57,470 nucleotides of DNA from DASSWG01 sp041689995 (GCA_041689995.1 JBDNFD010000085.1:1-57470); one strand, 5' to 3'; counted from the first letter of the stretch, positions 46,870 through 54,517 are shown. Numbers and translations are program-made. The notes: a model not told the origin generated them from the letters alone.

Positions 46870-46978
46870 TATGATTATTTTAATTGGAAACTAATAGAAA
46901 ATGAATATTAATTCTTTCTGGTTACCAATTATATTTTACAAAGTTGACCAATTTTTCGGTGGATATGAACTTTTAAAT

Positions 46979-46992
46979 TTGATTTTAATCAA
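46979..46992. promoter_or_regulatory. Perfect Fnr-type palindrome upstream of the CoA-transferase/globin pair
   Basis: TTGATTTTAATCAA equals the classical TTGAT-N4-ATCAA Fnr consensus and contains the TGA-N6-TCA core. It is 110 bases upstream of the CoA-transferase start. A -7-like CAACTTTG (minus strand, 46946-46939) ends 46.5 bases from its centre, about one helical turn further than in the three other sites. Confidence 0.55.
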
Positions 46993-47067
46993 CTTTATAA
47001 AAAAACAGATTCTTAGTAAATTGAGCCGAATATCAACAAGGGCTTTTCCACTTGAGAATCCAGCAAA

Positions 47068-47874
47068 TCAATGTAAAATCAGTAAAGGTAATTTGTTGAT
47101 AAAAGGAATTTGATGGTTTTGCGGACTGTTTAGTAATTTTTGACAGATATTTAGGTTTTTTGCTGCGATAGCGATCATATCGAAATTGTTGTCTGCCATT
47201 AACATTCTATTTCTATCCGGGTTTTTCGAGGAATAAAATGCGTGGAACAATGGAGTTTGTGGTGAAAAATAATTTTGCAGCAAAGCTCTACTTTCAACTT
47301 GCTCTTTGGATGGTTCTGTATCTGAACTGAAAATTTCCAAGATTTTCACCGAGGCCTTCGATAAGGAAATCAAGTTGAGAAGAATGTTCAGCATTTCTCC
47401 GCTGTAATGGATTTTATAATCGGTAGGAAACAAAATCTCATTATATCCTTTGAACACGGCATTTTCCGAAATGGCCATCACGGGGCATTTTACTTTCATC
47501 ATTACATCAGATGTATTCTTTCCTATAATGGTGTTTTTTTTATTCGTGATTCCTTTGGTTCCCATGATTATCAAATCGATCTTTTTCTCCAGGACCAATT
47601 CCCGAACCGTCTCGATCAAATAATTCGCTTTGAACATAAATTTGAATTCGTGCTGTGGATTCACCTTTTTGCTGTTCAAAAAAGTAGAAAACTGTTCGAA
47701 ATTTGCATAGAATTCCGGGGAGACCTGTACCTCCTTAGAATTATTTTTCTCGGAAGAAAGAGGAAGCGCATGTAATAAATGGAATGTACAGGGCACATTG
47801 CCAAAACATTTCAAGGCATAAGCAGCTGCATTTTTAGAATTTTCAGAAAAGTCAGTTGGCAATAAAATATTCAT
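47068..47874 (-). CDS. Tandem-domain universal stress protein
   Basis: 268 residues, two UspA-like halves. The first is clear: MNILLPTDFSENSKNAAAYAL, then IDLIIMGTKGITN and GKNTSDVMMKVKCPVMAI, the G-2x-G-9x-G(S/T) nucleotide-binding pattern. The second (from NEILFPTDYKIHYSGEM, about 155) is degenerate, though FDMIAIAAKNLN and the C-terminal LNSPQNHQIPFINKLPLLIL retain the trace. Cytosolic, likely ATP-binding, role in stasis or low oxygen (family knowledge). Preceded by a Crp/Fnr-type site with a perfect -7 box. Confidence 0.9.
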   Translation of the reverse strand: MNILLPTDFSENSKNAAAYALKCFGNVPCTFHLLHALPLSSEKNNSKEVQVSPEFYANFEQFSTFLNSKKVNPQHEFKFMFKANYLIETVRELVLEKKIDLIIMGTKGITNKKNTIIGKNTSDVMMKVKCPVMAISENAVFKGYNEILFPTDYKIHYSGEMLNILLNLISLSKASVKILEIFSSDTEPSKEQVESRALLQNYFSPQTPLFHAFYSSKNPDRNRMLMADNNFDMIAIAAKNLNICQKLLNSPQNHQIPFINKLPLLILH

Positions 47875-47892
47875 TTCCCTTTATTTACGCAA

Positions 47893-47900
47893 CAAAACTA
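47893..47900 (-). promoter_or_regulatory. -7 promoter element of the universal stress protein gene
   Basis: Minus-strand TAGTTTTG, a perfect TANNTTTG, 19 bases before the start codon. Its last base (47893) is 36.5 bases from the centre of the TGA-N6-TCA site, which would place that site near -42 relative to transcription start. Confidence 0.6.
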
Positions 47901-47923
47901 CGCGGTAGATAGCGGGTTAAAAA

Positions 47924-47935
47924 TGACAAAAATCA
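47924..47935. promoter_or_regulatory. Crp/Fnr-type operator upstream of the universal stress protein gene
   Basis: On the minus strand TGATTTTTGTCA, identical over 12 bases to the site before azurin (50357-50368). Core TGA-N6-TCA. The regulator could be the REC-Crp/Fnr protein encoded just upstream (47984-49039). Confidence 0.55.
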
Positions 47936-47983
47936 GTTATTGAAACAAAAGAAGTTATATAAAGAGAAGTTGGCAAAAAATAA

Positions 47984-49039
47984 TCAACCAATTCGTTTCA
48001 ACCCATCCACATCCAATAGCTTAATGTTTCGTCCTTCGATTTCAATAAGGCCTTCTTTTTTGAAATCGGAAAGTGTGCGAATCAAACTTTCTGGGGCCAT
48101 TCCGGCAACGCTTGCAAGGTCGCTTCGGGAAATTCGAATACTGTGCGTGGGGAATTTTCTTATTTTTTGAGAAAACATCAAAATAGTATTGGCTGTTTTT
48201 TTGCGCACAGAACCATAGGCCATTTCTAAAAGTTGCTCTTTTATTCCTTCTATATTTTCGCCCAGAACATCAATAAAATCCAAGGTGATTTTGCTGTTTT
48301 TCTCCAGCATTTTCCGAAGTTCCTCTTTTGGAATGGCATGTACTTTTGTTTCTTCCATCGCCGTGGCAAATTCTTCGTGCGCCGAATGTTTGTTCAAAGC
48401 TGTATTCCCAAAAAAGTCGTCTTCTTTATAGATGGAAGTGATCAGCTCCTTCCCAAATTCATCCATCCTGTGGCTTTTTACCACGCCTTTTTCAACCATA
48501 AAAAAATGATTGTTTTGTCTTCCTTCCTCATAAATGATTTCGCCGGCTTTGTAGGTTTGCAATTCAAAGCCTCGCGCAAATTCCCGAAAATCGTTCGATG
48601 ATTTTATGTTGTCGGTGCTTTCTTCCGCTTGACTTTGGGCTACTTTTTTTCGGTCCATATTCTTTAAAATAGCCATTTTGGCCAACCTACTTTCTATGGC
48701 ACCGATCAGTTCCTCTTCTTCAAAAGGCTTGGTGAGATAATCGTCCGCGCCCAGGTTCATTCCCTTTCTGACATCCTTATGCTCGGTTTTTGCGGAAAGA
48801 AAAATAAATGGAATATTCTGGGTGGAAACATTTTCGGAAAGTGCTTGTAGCACGCCGTAGCCATCCATTTCTGGCATCATAATATCGCAAACCACAATAT
48901 CGGGTCGTTCTTTTTTTGCCAAATCAAGGCCTATTTTTCCATTGGGTGCCGTGCGCACTTCATAATCGGCAAGTTCCAAGAGTTCAGCCGTGTTTTCCCT
49001 TAAAACGGTGTCGTCTTCAATAAACAATACTTTTTTCAT
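47984..49039 (-). CDS. Response regulator with receiver and Crp/Fnr output
   Basis: 351 residues. Receiver domain (1-120) with KVLFIEDDTVLREN, the phosphoacceptor Asp in VVCDIMMPEMDGYGV (about 53) and FLSAKTEH and LTKPFEEEE. It is joined by a linker (125-150) to a cNMP-binding-type beta-roll (about 155-270, GEIIYEEGRQNNHFF, DDFFGNTAL) and a Crp-type winged helix (about 275-345, RISRSDLASVAGMAPESLIR). The beta-roll lacks the RxS cAMP-binding signature I would expect, so phosphorylation may replace the ligand (inference). The kinase gene is upstream with a four-base overlap. Confidence 0.93.
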   Translation of the reverse strand: MKKVLFIEDDTVLRENTAELLELADYEVRTAPNGKIGLDLAKKERPDIVVCDIMMPEMDGYGVLQALSENVSTQNIPFIFLSAKTEHKDVRKGMNLGADDYLTKPFEEEELIGAIESRLAKMAILKNMDRKKVAQSQAEESTDNIKSSNDFREFARGFELQTYKAGEIIYEEGRQNNHFFMVEKGVVKSHRMDEFGKELITSIYKEDDFFGNTALNKHSAHEEFATAMEETKVHAIPKEELRKMLEKNSKITLDFIDVLGENIEGIKEQLLEMAYGSVRKKTANTILMFSQKIRKFPTHSIRISRSDLASVAGMAPESLIRTLSDFKKEGLIEIEGRNIKLLDVDGLKRIG

Positions 49040-50277
49040 TCTTCTATAATTGGTAATTCAATAATAAAGGTGGTTCCTTTGTTTTCTGTGCTTTGAAAGG
49101 AAATATTTCCTCCCAAATTTTCCAAATGAACTTTTGTGATGTTCAATCCAATTCCCGTTCCTTGGCTCAGCAATACATTTTCGGCTCGAAAATACCGTTC
49201 AAAGATATGTTTCTGGTCTTCCTCTGGAATTCCTATTCCTTGATCTGTTACCGTAAACTTAATTCTATCATCGGTCAGGGCAATTTCAAAAGTAATTATC
49301 GTGTTTTCAGAAGAATATTTGATGGCATTGTTCAATAAATTGGAAAGCGCCAGTTCCAAGATTTTTTCATCCTGCTTCAAACTGATATTTTCAATATTTC
49401 TTGGATATTCGATCTCCTGCCCATCTTTTAAGGTGACATTCGCGTTATAAACGACTTCGTTCACCAATTTACTCAAACTAAAAGTGGTATATCTATAATT
49501 TACTTTTCCACTTTCCATTCGTTCGATGGAGAGGAAATCATTCAGAATATTGTTCAGATAATGTACTTTGCTCCGAATGGTGTTAAAATGCTTTTCCCGT
49601 TTTTCCTGTTGTGTTTCTAGATTATATTTTTCCGCGAGTATCACCGAGGTCAAAATACCACTCAATGGGGTTTTAAATTCGTGGGAAACCATGGAAAGGA
49701 ATTTTGTTTTCAAATCGTTGAGTTCTTTTTCCTTCTGAAGCGCATGCTTTATTTTATTTTCTGCGGTTTTCCTTCGCTTCATTTCGCGCTCTAAATTCTT
49801 ATTTAATTGTTCGAGTTTTACTATATTTTCCTCCAGTTCTTTGGTTCGGGATTTAATTTTTTCTTCCAGTGAACTGTTCAACTCGGATATTTGCCGTTGG
49901 GATTCTTTTCGAACTGAAACATCGATCACCAGTGACATCACATATTTTTTTCCCTCCCACTCAAACGGATTAAGACCAGCTTCGACCGGGAATTCAGTGC
50001 CATCTTTTTTTATGCCATAAATTTCCCGACCATGGCCCATTCTTCGTTTTTCACCCTTTTTTAAAAATTCTTTTACAAGCTGGACATGTGGTGATTTGTA
50101 CCGAAAAGGGATCAAAAGATTAAGTGGTTTCCCGCGCAGTTCTTCTGTTCCATAGCCAAACATATTGGCAATGGCATTATTGGTGGCTACCATTGTTTGG
50201 GTTTCATCTACGACTATAATTCCTTCCGAGGCCGCATCAAAAAGTACATTGAATAAATTTTCTTTTCCCTTGAACAT
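49036..50277 (-). CDS. PAS-domain sensor histidine kinase
   Basis: 413 residues, no membrane segment, so a cytosolic sensor. PAS domain (about 5-120, GIIVVDETQTMVATNNAIANM and FGYGTEELRGKPLNLLIP), then a long coiled coil (about 130-195), HisKA (FLSMVSHEFKTPLSGIL, phospho-His about 200) and HATPase_c with N box LSNLLNNAIKYSS, G1 TDQGIGIPEEDQ, F box HIFERYFRAE and G2 GTGIGLNITKVH. No Cys pair or haem motif is evident in the PAS, so the signal is unknown. Translated just before the REC-Crp/Fnr regulator; divergent from azurin. Confidence 0.94.
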   Translation of the reverse strand: MFKGKENLFNVLFDAASEGIIVVDETQTMVATNNAIANMFGYGTEELRGKPLNLLIPFRYKSPHVQLVKEFLKKGEKRRMGHGREIYGIKKDGTEFPVEAGLNPFEWEGKKYVMSLVIDVSVRKESQRQISELNSSLEEKIKSRTKELEENIVKLEQLNKNLEREMKRRKTAENKIKHALQKEKELNDLKTKFLSMVSHEFKTPLSGILTSVILAEKYNLETQQEKREKHFNTIRSKVHYLNNILNDFLSIERMESGKVNYRYTTFSLSKLVNEVVYNANVTLKDGQEIEYPRNIENISLKQDEKILELALSNLLNNAIKYSSENTIITFEIALTDDRIKFTVTDQGIGIPEEDQKHIFERYFRAENVLLSQGTGIGLNITKVHLENLGGNISFQSTENKGTTFIIELPIIEE

Positions 50278-50356
50278 GAATGATTTTTCTTTGCTTGGGC
50301 TAATTTACAAAAGGTTTTGCCACTTCCGAAACCCATTTAGGAAATTCTGGATTTTA

Positions 50357-50368
50357 TGATTTTTGTCA
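50357..50368. promoter_or_regulatory. Crp/Fnr-type operator in the azurin promoter
   Basis: TGATTTTTGTCA, core TGA-N6-TCA, followed directly by CA as in the CRP half-site. Its centre is 35.5 bases from the last base of the -7-like GACCTTTG (50391-50398). A second overlapping imperfect inverted repeat spans 50362-50380. It also lies upstream of the divergent kinase gene, so it could serve both. Confidence 0.55.
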
Positions 50369-50390
50369 CATTGTAACAAAAGAAATTTAC

Positions 50391-50398
50391 GACCTTTG
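50391..50398 (+). promoter_or_regulatory. -7-like element of azurin
   Basis: GACCTTTG differs from TANNTTTG at one base, 27 bases before the ATG. TTG at 50371-50373 lies 17 bases upstream as a possible -33 element. Confidence 0.45.
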
Positions 50399-50425
50399 TA
50401 CCGTTAAATCTAAAAAAACAAAATT

Positions 50426-50983
50426 ATGAAAACAATAATGATCTTTTTGCTGGCATTTGGACTTTTTAGTTGTGGACAAGATAAAAAGAAAGAGGAAGTT
50501 CGTCTTTCTGACTACAATCATTCCGATGCACAAAAAAGTGCGGAGGAAATGGAAGCTGGAGGAAAAGAAACCACTGCTGCTGCCGTGGAAGAAAGTGTTG
50601 CGGAAGCCAACGTTGTGGAAGTTTCATTGGAAGGGACCGACCAAATGACCTTCAATAAAGATGAAATAAAAGTACCGGCGGGTTCCATCATAAAATTGAC
50701 TTTAACCCATGTTGGAAAATTACCAGCCAACGTAATGGGACATAACTTCGTTTTATTAAGAAATGGAACCGACATACCGGCTTTCGGCATGAAAGCAACG
50801 GAATTCGCGGACAACAACTATATTCCGAAAGGTACAAACGCTGTTATCGCGCACACCAAAATAGTTGGCGGTGGCGAATCTGACACCATTGAATTCAAAG
50901 CACCGAAACCTGGAACCTATACTTTTATTTGTAGTTTCCCGGGACATTATATGGTGATGAAAGGTGTTTTTATTGTAGAATGA
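50426..50983 (+). CDS. Azurin-family copper lipoprotein
   Basis: 185 residues. Lipoprotein signal with Cys about 16 (LLAFGLFSCGQDKK), an acidic and Ala/Glu-rich linker (about 20-65), then a cupredoxin domain. All four type 1 copper ligands are present: His in NVMGHNFVLL, and Cys, His and Met in TFICSFPGHYMVMKG. It is an electron carrier at the periplasmic face, often partnering with cytochrome or nitrite reductases (family knowledge). It carries a Crp/Fnr-type operator and a strong terminator at 51005. Confidence 0.93.
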   Translation: MKTIMIFLLAFGLFSCGQDKKKEEVRLSDYNHSDAQKSAEEMEAGGKETTAAAVEESVAEANVVEVSLEGTDQMTFNKDEIKVPAGSIIKLTLTHVGKLPANVMGHNFVLLRNGTDIPAFGMKATEFADNNYIPKGTNAVIAHTKIVGGGESDTIEFKAPKPGTYTFICSFPGHYMVMKGVFIVE

Positions 50984-51004
50984 GAAACCTTCTCTTATAC
51001 CATA

Positions 51005-51034
51005 AAAAAGCATCCCAAAATTGGGATGCTTTTT
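51005..51034. terminator. Bidirectional rho-independent terminator
   Basis: Perfect 14-base inverted repeat (AAAAAGCATCCCAA and its complement) with a two-base loop, flanked by A's and T's, 20 bases after the azurin stop. It can end transcription from both azurin and the minus-strand reductase/AhpD remnant. Confidence 0.9.
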
Positions 51035-51061
51035 ATTTCCAATCAAGCGAACTTTGAGTGA

Positions 51062-51121
51062 TTATTCGGAATCTTCCAATCCCATTTCACCAATGGCAGA
51101 ATGAGCATAAGCACCGTTGAA
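51062..51121 (-). pseudogene. 3' remnant of an AhpD-like gene
   Basis: On the minus strand, reading FNGAYAHSAIGEMGLEDSE then stop. This matches the C-terminal end of the AhpD-like protein at 52097 (GGAYAHAAIAIEEMDITGDKN) in pattern and position. No start, no CxxC motif and no upstream homology remain; it directly follows the reductase gene. Probably a leftover after a deletion removed most of a carboxymuconolactone-decarboxylase-family gene. The match is short, so the call is tentative. Confidence 0.6.
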
Positions 51122-51148
51122 AAGCGGTGACAAAGAGTGTAAACTAAA

Positions 51149-51818
51149 TTAAAATTCTTCGGTCACGATTAATTTTTCGGGAATGCCCAATGCTTTCAAT
51201 TCTTTCTGCACAGCTTCCATCATCGGTGGTGGTCCGCACAAATAAAAATGCCCGTTTTTGTTAGAAATATTTTTTTCTAAAAATTTCTCCGAAATATATC
51301 CATGGGTATATTTTTTATTGTTTTCTTTCGAAAGAATATTTACAAACCCCCCCCCCCAATAAATTTTCAAATTCTGTTTTATTAATAATATCCTCCTCGG
51401 CATTATTGGCAAAAATCAGTTTATTCTGACCAATTTCATTTTTTGTCTGAAGGTCCCTCAAAATGGAAATAAATGGTGTCACGCCTGCTCCACCAGCAAT
51501 AAAAACGCCTTCGCCTTTATAATTGATTGCCCCAAAAATATCGGTCAAAATCAGTCCATCACCAATTTGCAGATCGTTGAGCTCATCGGTAACACCTTTA
51601 TGCTCCGGATAAGTTTTTATGGTAAATTCCAAGTGATCGTCTTTGGGAAGTGAGGTAAACGTAAAAGGTCTGCCTTGATCTTCCCAGCCCTCTTTGTTTA
51701 TGGAAATCTCAGTAGCCTGACCAGGGACAAACTTAAATTTTGCTGGTTTTTCGGTCACAATTTGAAGCACGTCATGCGTAACATTTTTTATGGATTTAAT
51801 TTTTACTTGCTCTTTCAT
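51149..51818 (-). pseudogene. Ferredoxin/flavodoxin reductase, frameshifted at a G11 tract
   Basis: The gene reads from 51818 as a ferredoxin-NADP(H) reductase-type flavoprotein: FAD-binding barrel (RPFTFTSLP, about residues 47-55) and the NAD-binding part (GVFIAGGAGVTPFISILRDL). It runs into a stop after ENLLGGG at the 11-base C tract (G on the coding strand, 51347-51357). The rest continues in another frame from FVNILS to the classic C-terminal HFYLCGPPPMMEAV and LIVTEEF. A tract of 10 (or 7 or 13) G's would restore one frame of about 223 residues. This may be a real frameshift, slippage-based switching or a sequencing error. Confidence 0.88.
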
Positions 51819-52096
51819 TTCAGGTGTTTTTCAATAATTATTAATAGTCCGTGACTCTTTCATCTTATCCTCAATTTCTGACAGAGATGGTATTTGGCCG
51901 GAATTTGTGGTTTCAATCATATCAATTTAGAAATTAAATATCCCTCCATTTCTTTAGAGCGATTTAGAGTGAAAAGGATACAAAATTCCCAGTTTATTTC
52001 CTTGAGATTCTACTTTCCAATTATTTTGCAGACTTGAACACTTTTGACCAGAGTTGAACTCGAACAATTTTTCCGCGGTAATTTCCGATTTCAAAA
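51819..52096. other. Gap between AhpD-like gene and reductase
   Basis: No recognisable gene. Two minus-strand open stretches of about 25 and 48 codons follow the AhpD-like stop, without start codons or known similarity. They could be remnants but I cannot support this. No TGA-N6-TCA site is present. Confidence 0.4.
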
Positions 52097-52795
52097 TTAA
52101 TTCTTATCACCTGTGATATCCATTTCCTCAATCGCAATGGCAGCATGAGCATAGGCGCCACCCGCACGCATTTCGGATGCTATCCAAATAGATTCCATCA
52201 ATTCTTCATTACTTGCACCTTTTCGCTTTGCATTTTTGGTATGACCTTGGATGCAATAGGGACATTGGGTAACGTGAGATACCGCAAGGGCGATAAGCTG
52301 TTTGGTTTTAACATCGATTATACCTTCTTTAAATACGACCTTAGTCAATGCTCTCCAGGCCTCTGTTGTTTCGGGTGCAAGATCTGCCTTTTTCTTTGCC
52401 ATTTCGAGCGTATTTTGGGGATGTAATTCTTTATCCTCGCTCTTTATTTCTGATTTACCGTCAATTATTTCTATTTCTTGTACGGCAATGGCGGCAAATT
52501 GATAAGAGCTGCTCGCACGTCCTGCAACAGCTATCCAAATCGCCTCCATCAATTCTTCATTGCTCGCACCTTTTCTCTTTGCAATTTTGGTATGTCCTTG
52601 AATGCAATAAGGACATTGGGTAACGTGCGCCACGGCAACAGCAATAAGTTGTTTGGTTTTTTCATCCAATGCGCCTTCTTTGAATACCGTTTTGCTGAAA
52701 TTACGAAAAGCTTCTGTTATTTCTGGAGCTAATTCTGCCCTTTTCTTCGACATTTCAGGGGTTGCCGGTGGGAATAATTCTTTGTTATGACTCAT
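52097..52795 (-). CDS. Double-domain AhpD-like (carboxymuconolactone decarboxylase family) protein
   Basis: 232 residues formed by two nearly identical AhpD-like modules (about 1-115 and 116-232). Each holds the redox motif TQCPYCIQGHTK (CxxC plus His) followed by AKRKGASNEELME and IWIA. Such proteins reduce peroxides or act as disulfide reductases with a peroxiredoxin (family knowledge). The repeat also shows at DNA level with a 351-base (117-codon) period, so it is a recent internal duplication and fusion. It lies beside an OsmC-like peroxidase gene (76 bases upstream), a plausible partner. Confidence 0.92.
   Translation of the reverse strand: MSHNKELFPPATPEMSKKRAELAPEITEAFRNFSKTVFKEGALDEKTKQLIAVAVAHVTQCPYCIQGHTKIAKRKGASNEELMEAIWIAVAGRASSSYQFAAIAVQEIEIIDGKSEIKSEDKELHPQNTLEMAKKKADLAPETTEAWRALTKVVFKEGIIDVKTKQLIALAVSHVTQCPYCIQGHTKNAKRKGASNEELMESIWIASEMRAGGAYAHAAIAIEEMDITGDKN
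52180..52680. repeat. Direct DNA repeat inside the AhpD-like gene
   Basis: The segments around 52190-52330 and 52541-52680 match at high identity with an offset of 351 bases, in frame. They encode the CxxC module of each half and mark a tandem duplication within one gene. They could recombine to give a single-domain version. Confidence 0.85.
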
Positions 52796-52871
52796 GATAT
52801 TTCTAAATTTTTGGAATGAAAGTTAAAGGAGACGCGCCCAAAAATTACTTCTGGCGCACGTTACCGAATTA

Positions 52872-53288
52872 TTATGCAAGCGTTGCATCCAAGCTTATTT
52901 TAAAACTAAGCGCTTTGCTGACTGGGCAATTGGCTTTGGCAGCGTCTGCACATTCCTTGAATTTTGCTTTGTCGATATTCGGTATTTTTGCTTTCAATGT
53001 TAGGTGTGAAGAAGTTAGTTCCAAATTTTTTGGTTCCATAGTCACTTCGGCTTTGACCTCCAAGGAATCTGGCGTAAATCCCGCTTCTCCCAAAATGAGG
53101 CTCAACGCCATGGCAAAACACCCGGCATGAGCTGCTGCTAACAATTCGTCTGGATTTGTGCCGGTTGCTTCTTCAAATCTTGACTTATACGAATATTGTG
53201 CGTTGTTCAACACACTGCTTTGCGTGCTCAATTTTCCGCTACCTTCTTTGATGGAGCCTTGCCAAACGGCATTTGCTGTACGTTTCAT
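52872..53288 (-). CDS. OsmC family peroxiredoxin-like protein
   Basis: 138 residues. OsmC/Ohr fold with both catalytic cysteines: AAHAGCFAMALSLIL (peroxidatic Cys about 56) and ADAAKANCPVSKAL (resolving Cys about 121). ANAVWQGSIKEGSGKLST at the N-terminus is typical of OsmC rather than Ohr. It reduces organic hydroperoxides using dithiol donors. Same strand and 76 bases before the AhpD-like gene, suggesting they work together. Confidence 0.93.
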   Translation of the reverse strand: MKRTANAVWQGSIKEGSGKLSTQSSVLNNAQYSYKSRFEEATGTNPDELLAAAHAGCFAMALSLILGEAGFTPDSLEVKAEVTMEPKNLELTSSHLTLKAKIPNIDKAKFKECADAAKANCPVSKALSFKISLDATLA

Positions 53289-53399
53289 AAATATCTATTT
53301 TTAAGGATTATTAATTTAATTATACGATTATTTAGTGGCATTTCCAAAAAAAATAACCACTACTGTGTTTGGATATTTTTCGGGATATTTTTAAACCTT

Positions 53400-54173
53400 T
53401 TATTTTTCGGCAATAATTGCAAAAGCTGTCATTTGTTTCTCATAGTTCCTGAAAATTTTCCGCATTTTCAAAATTGTATTTCTGGCTTTCGGGTGCGTAA
53501 GAACATTAAAACCTATTTTTAAAGTCCTAAAAATCCCCTCATCACTTATCACCCTTGCAGGTTCCAAAAGATGCATCGGCGAGGAGTAAACATTTTTTAT
53601 TTTGAAGCCTTCCTTTTCCAACAAAATACACCATTCCTGCTGCGTGAGTGGCCGGGCATTCACTTTTATTACCTGTGCCAATTTTCGTTGAATACTGCTT
53701 TTTATTTTAACATCCAATTGGTCTGGCACCAGTCCAAGTTCATGAATGCCGTAAGTGCCGCCCGGTTTGAGCAACCTATAAGCTTCTTTTATAATTTCTG
53801 ATTTCCGGTGATCGGCTTGCATGGTGAGCATTGCCTCTCCCAAAACTTTATCGGCACTCCCCGGTTTCAATCTAGTACTGGCCGCATTGGTATTGATGAT
53901 TCTGATATTTTTGCTCACAAACTTCTTTTCAAGTTTGGCCGAAGCTTCCTCGTTCAATTCCACCCCGATATACGATTTTGGATTTTTCTTGAGGATTATG
54001 GATGCGGTAAATCCAATTCCGGGAGCAAATTCCACGATATCATCCTGAGAACCGATATTTAATCCCTCGATCAATTTATGTGTAAGTTCCTTACCTCCAG
54101 GCCTCAGGACGCGCTTACCCATTTTGGCAAGGATCCAATGACCTTGTTCCGTGTTGATTGTTTTATGGTTCAT
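53400..54173 (-). CDS. Class I SAM-dependent methyltransferase
   Basis: 257 residues. Rossmann methyltransferase with motif I DIVEFAPGIGFTASIIL (about 43-59), acidic loop IGVELNEEA, and IIKEAYRLLKPGGTYGIHEL (post-motif III, about 130-150). An N-terminal helical segment (NTEQGHWILAKMGKRVLRPGG) precedes the core. The substrate is unknown. Its ATG overlaps the cupin stop codon by one base (TAATG), so translation is coupled. Such cupin-methyltransferase pairs occur near stress clusters (inference). Confidence 0.9.
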   Translation of the reverse strand: MNHKTINTEQGHWILAKMGKRVLRPGGKELTHKLIEGLNIGSQDDIVEFAPGIGFTASIILKKNPKSYIGVELNEEASAKLEKKFVSKNIRIINTNAASTRLKPGSADKVLGEAMLTMQADHRKSEIIKEAYRLLKPGGTYGIHELGLVPDQLDVKIKSSIQRKLAQVIKVNARPLTQQEWCILLEKEGFKIKNVYSSPMHLLEPARVISDEGIFRTLKIGFNVLTHPKARNTILKMRKIFRNYEKQMTAFAIIAEK

Positions 54174-54517
54174 TACAATTCATTTGCAACATTTTCAACT
54201 CTTTTTGAACTATCGGCTTTATTAAGGCTTAATCGCACTGTACTGGTTTCTTTGGCTTTAAGATCGTGGGGGACATTTGCTTCCAAGGCGATCATATCTC
54301 CTTTTTTTAAGGATTGAACTTCTCCGTTTACACCAAAATCAATGGCTCCCTCAAATATTTCAACCACAATGGGAAAAGGGGTTTTGTGTTCCTTCAGAAC
54401 TTGGCCTTTTTTGAATGCCATTCTAATTTCCTTTCCGGCTTCCGTTTCAAGTAGAACTTGTATTGCCGGCCTATTTTCTTTGTATTCTAAATTATCTATT
54501 AGAGATGCTATTTTCAT
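54173..54517 (-). CDS. Small cupin-domain protein
   Basis: 114 residues, single cupin barrel. Motif-like pieces are HKTPFPIVVEIFEGAIDFGVN, KKGDMIALEANVPHDLKAKE, with His of PHDL as probable metal ligand. The function is not known; cupins of this length often sense or protect against redox stress. First gene of the cupin-methyltransferase operon, with a -7-like box and a TGA-N6-TCA palindrome upstream. Confidence 0.88.
   Translation of the reverse strand: MKIASLIDNLEYKENRPAIQVLLETEAGKEIRMAFKKGQVLKEHKTPFPIVVEIFEGAIDFGVNGEVQSLKKGDMIALEANVPHDLKAKETSTVRLSLNKADSSKRVENVANEL

Noticed and set aside
51149..51412. Independent 87-residue gene with a LCGPPPMMEAV motif
   Set aside because: It is the C-terminal half of the reductase, separated only by the G11 tract; its first codons are a frame artefact.
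51819..52096. Minus-strand open stretches of 25 and 48 codons after the AhpD-like gene as a decayed gene
   Set aside because: No start codon, no recognisable motif and no similarity to neighbours; cannot be told from chance.
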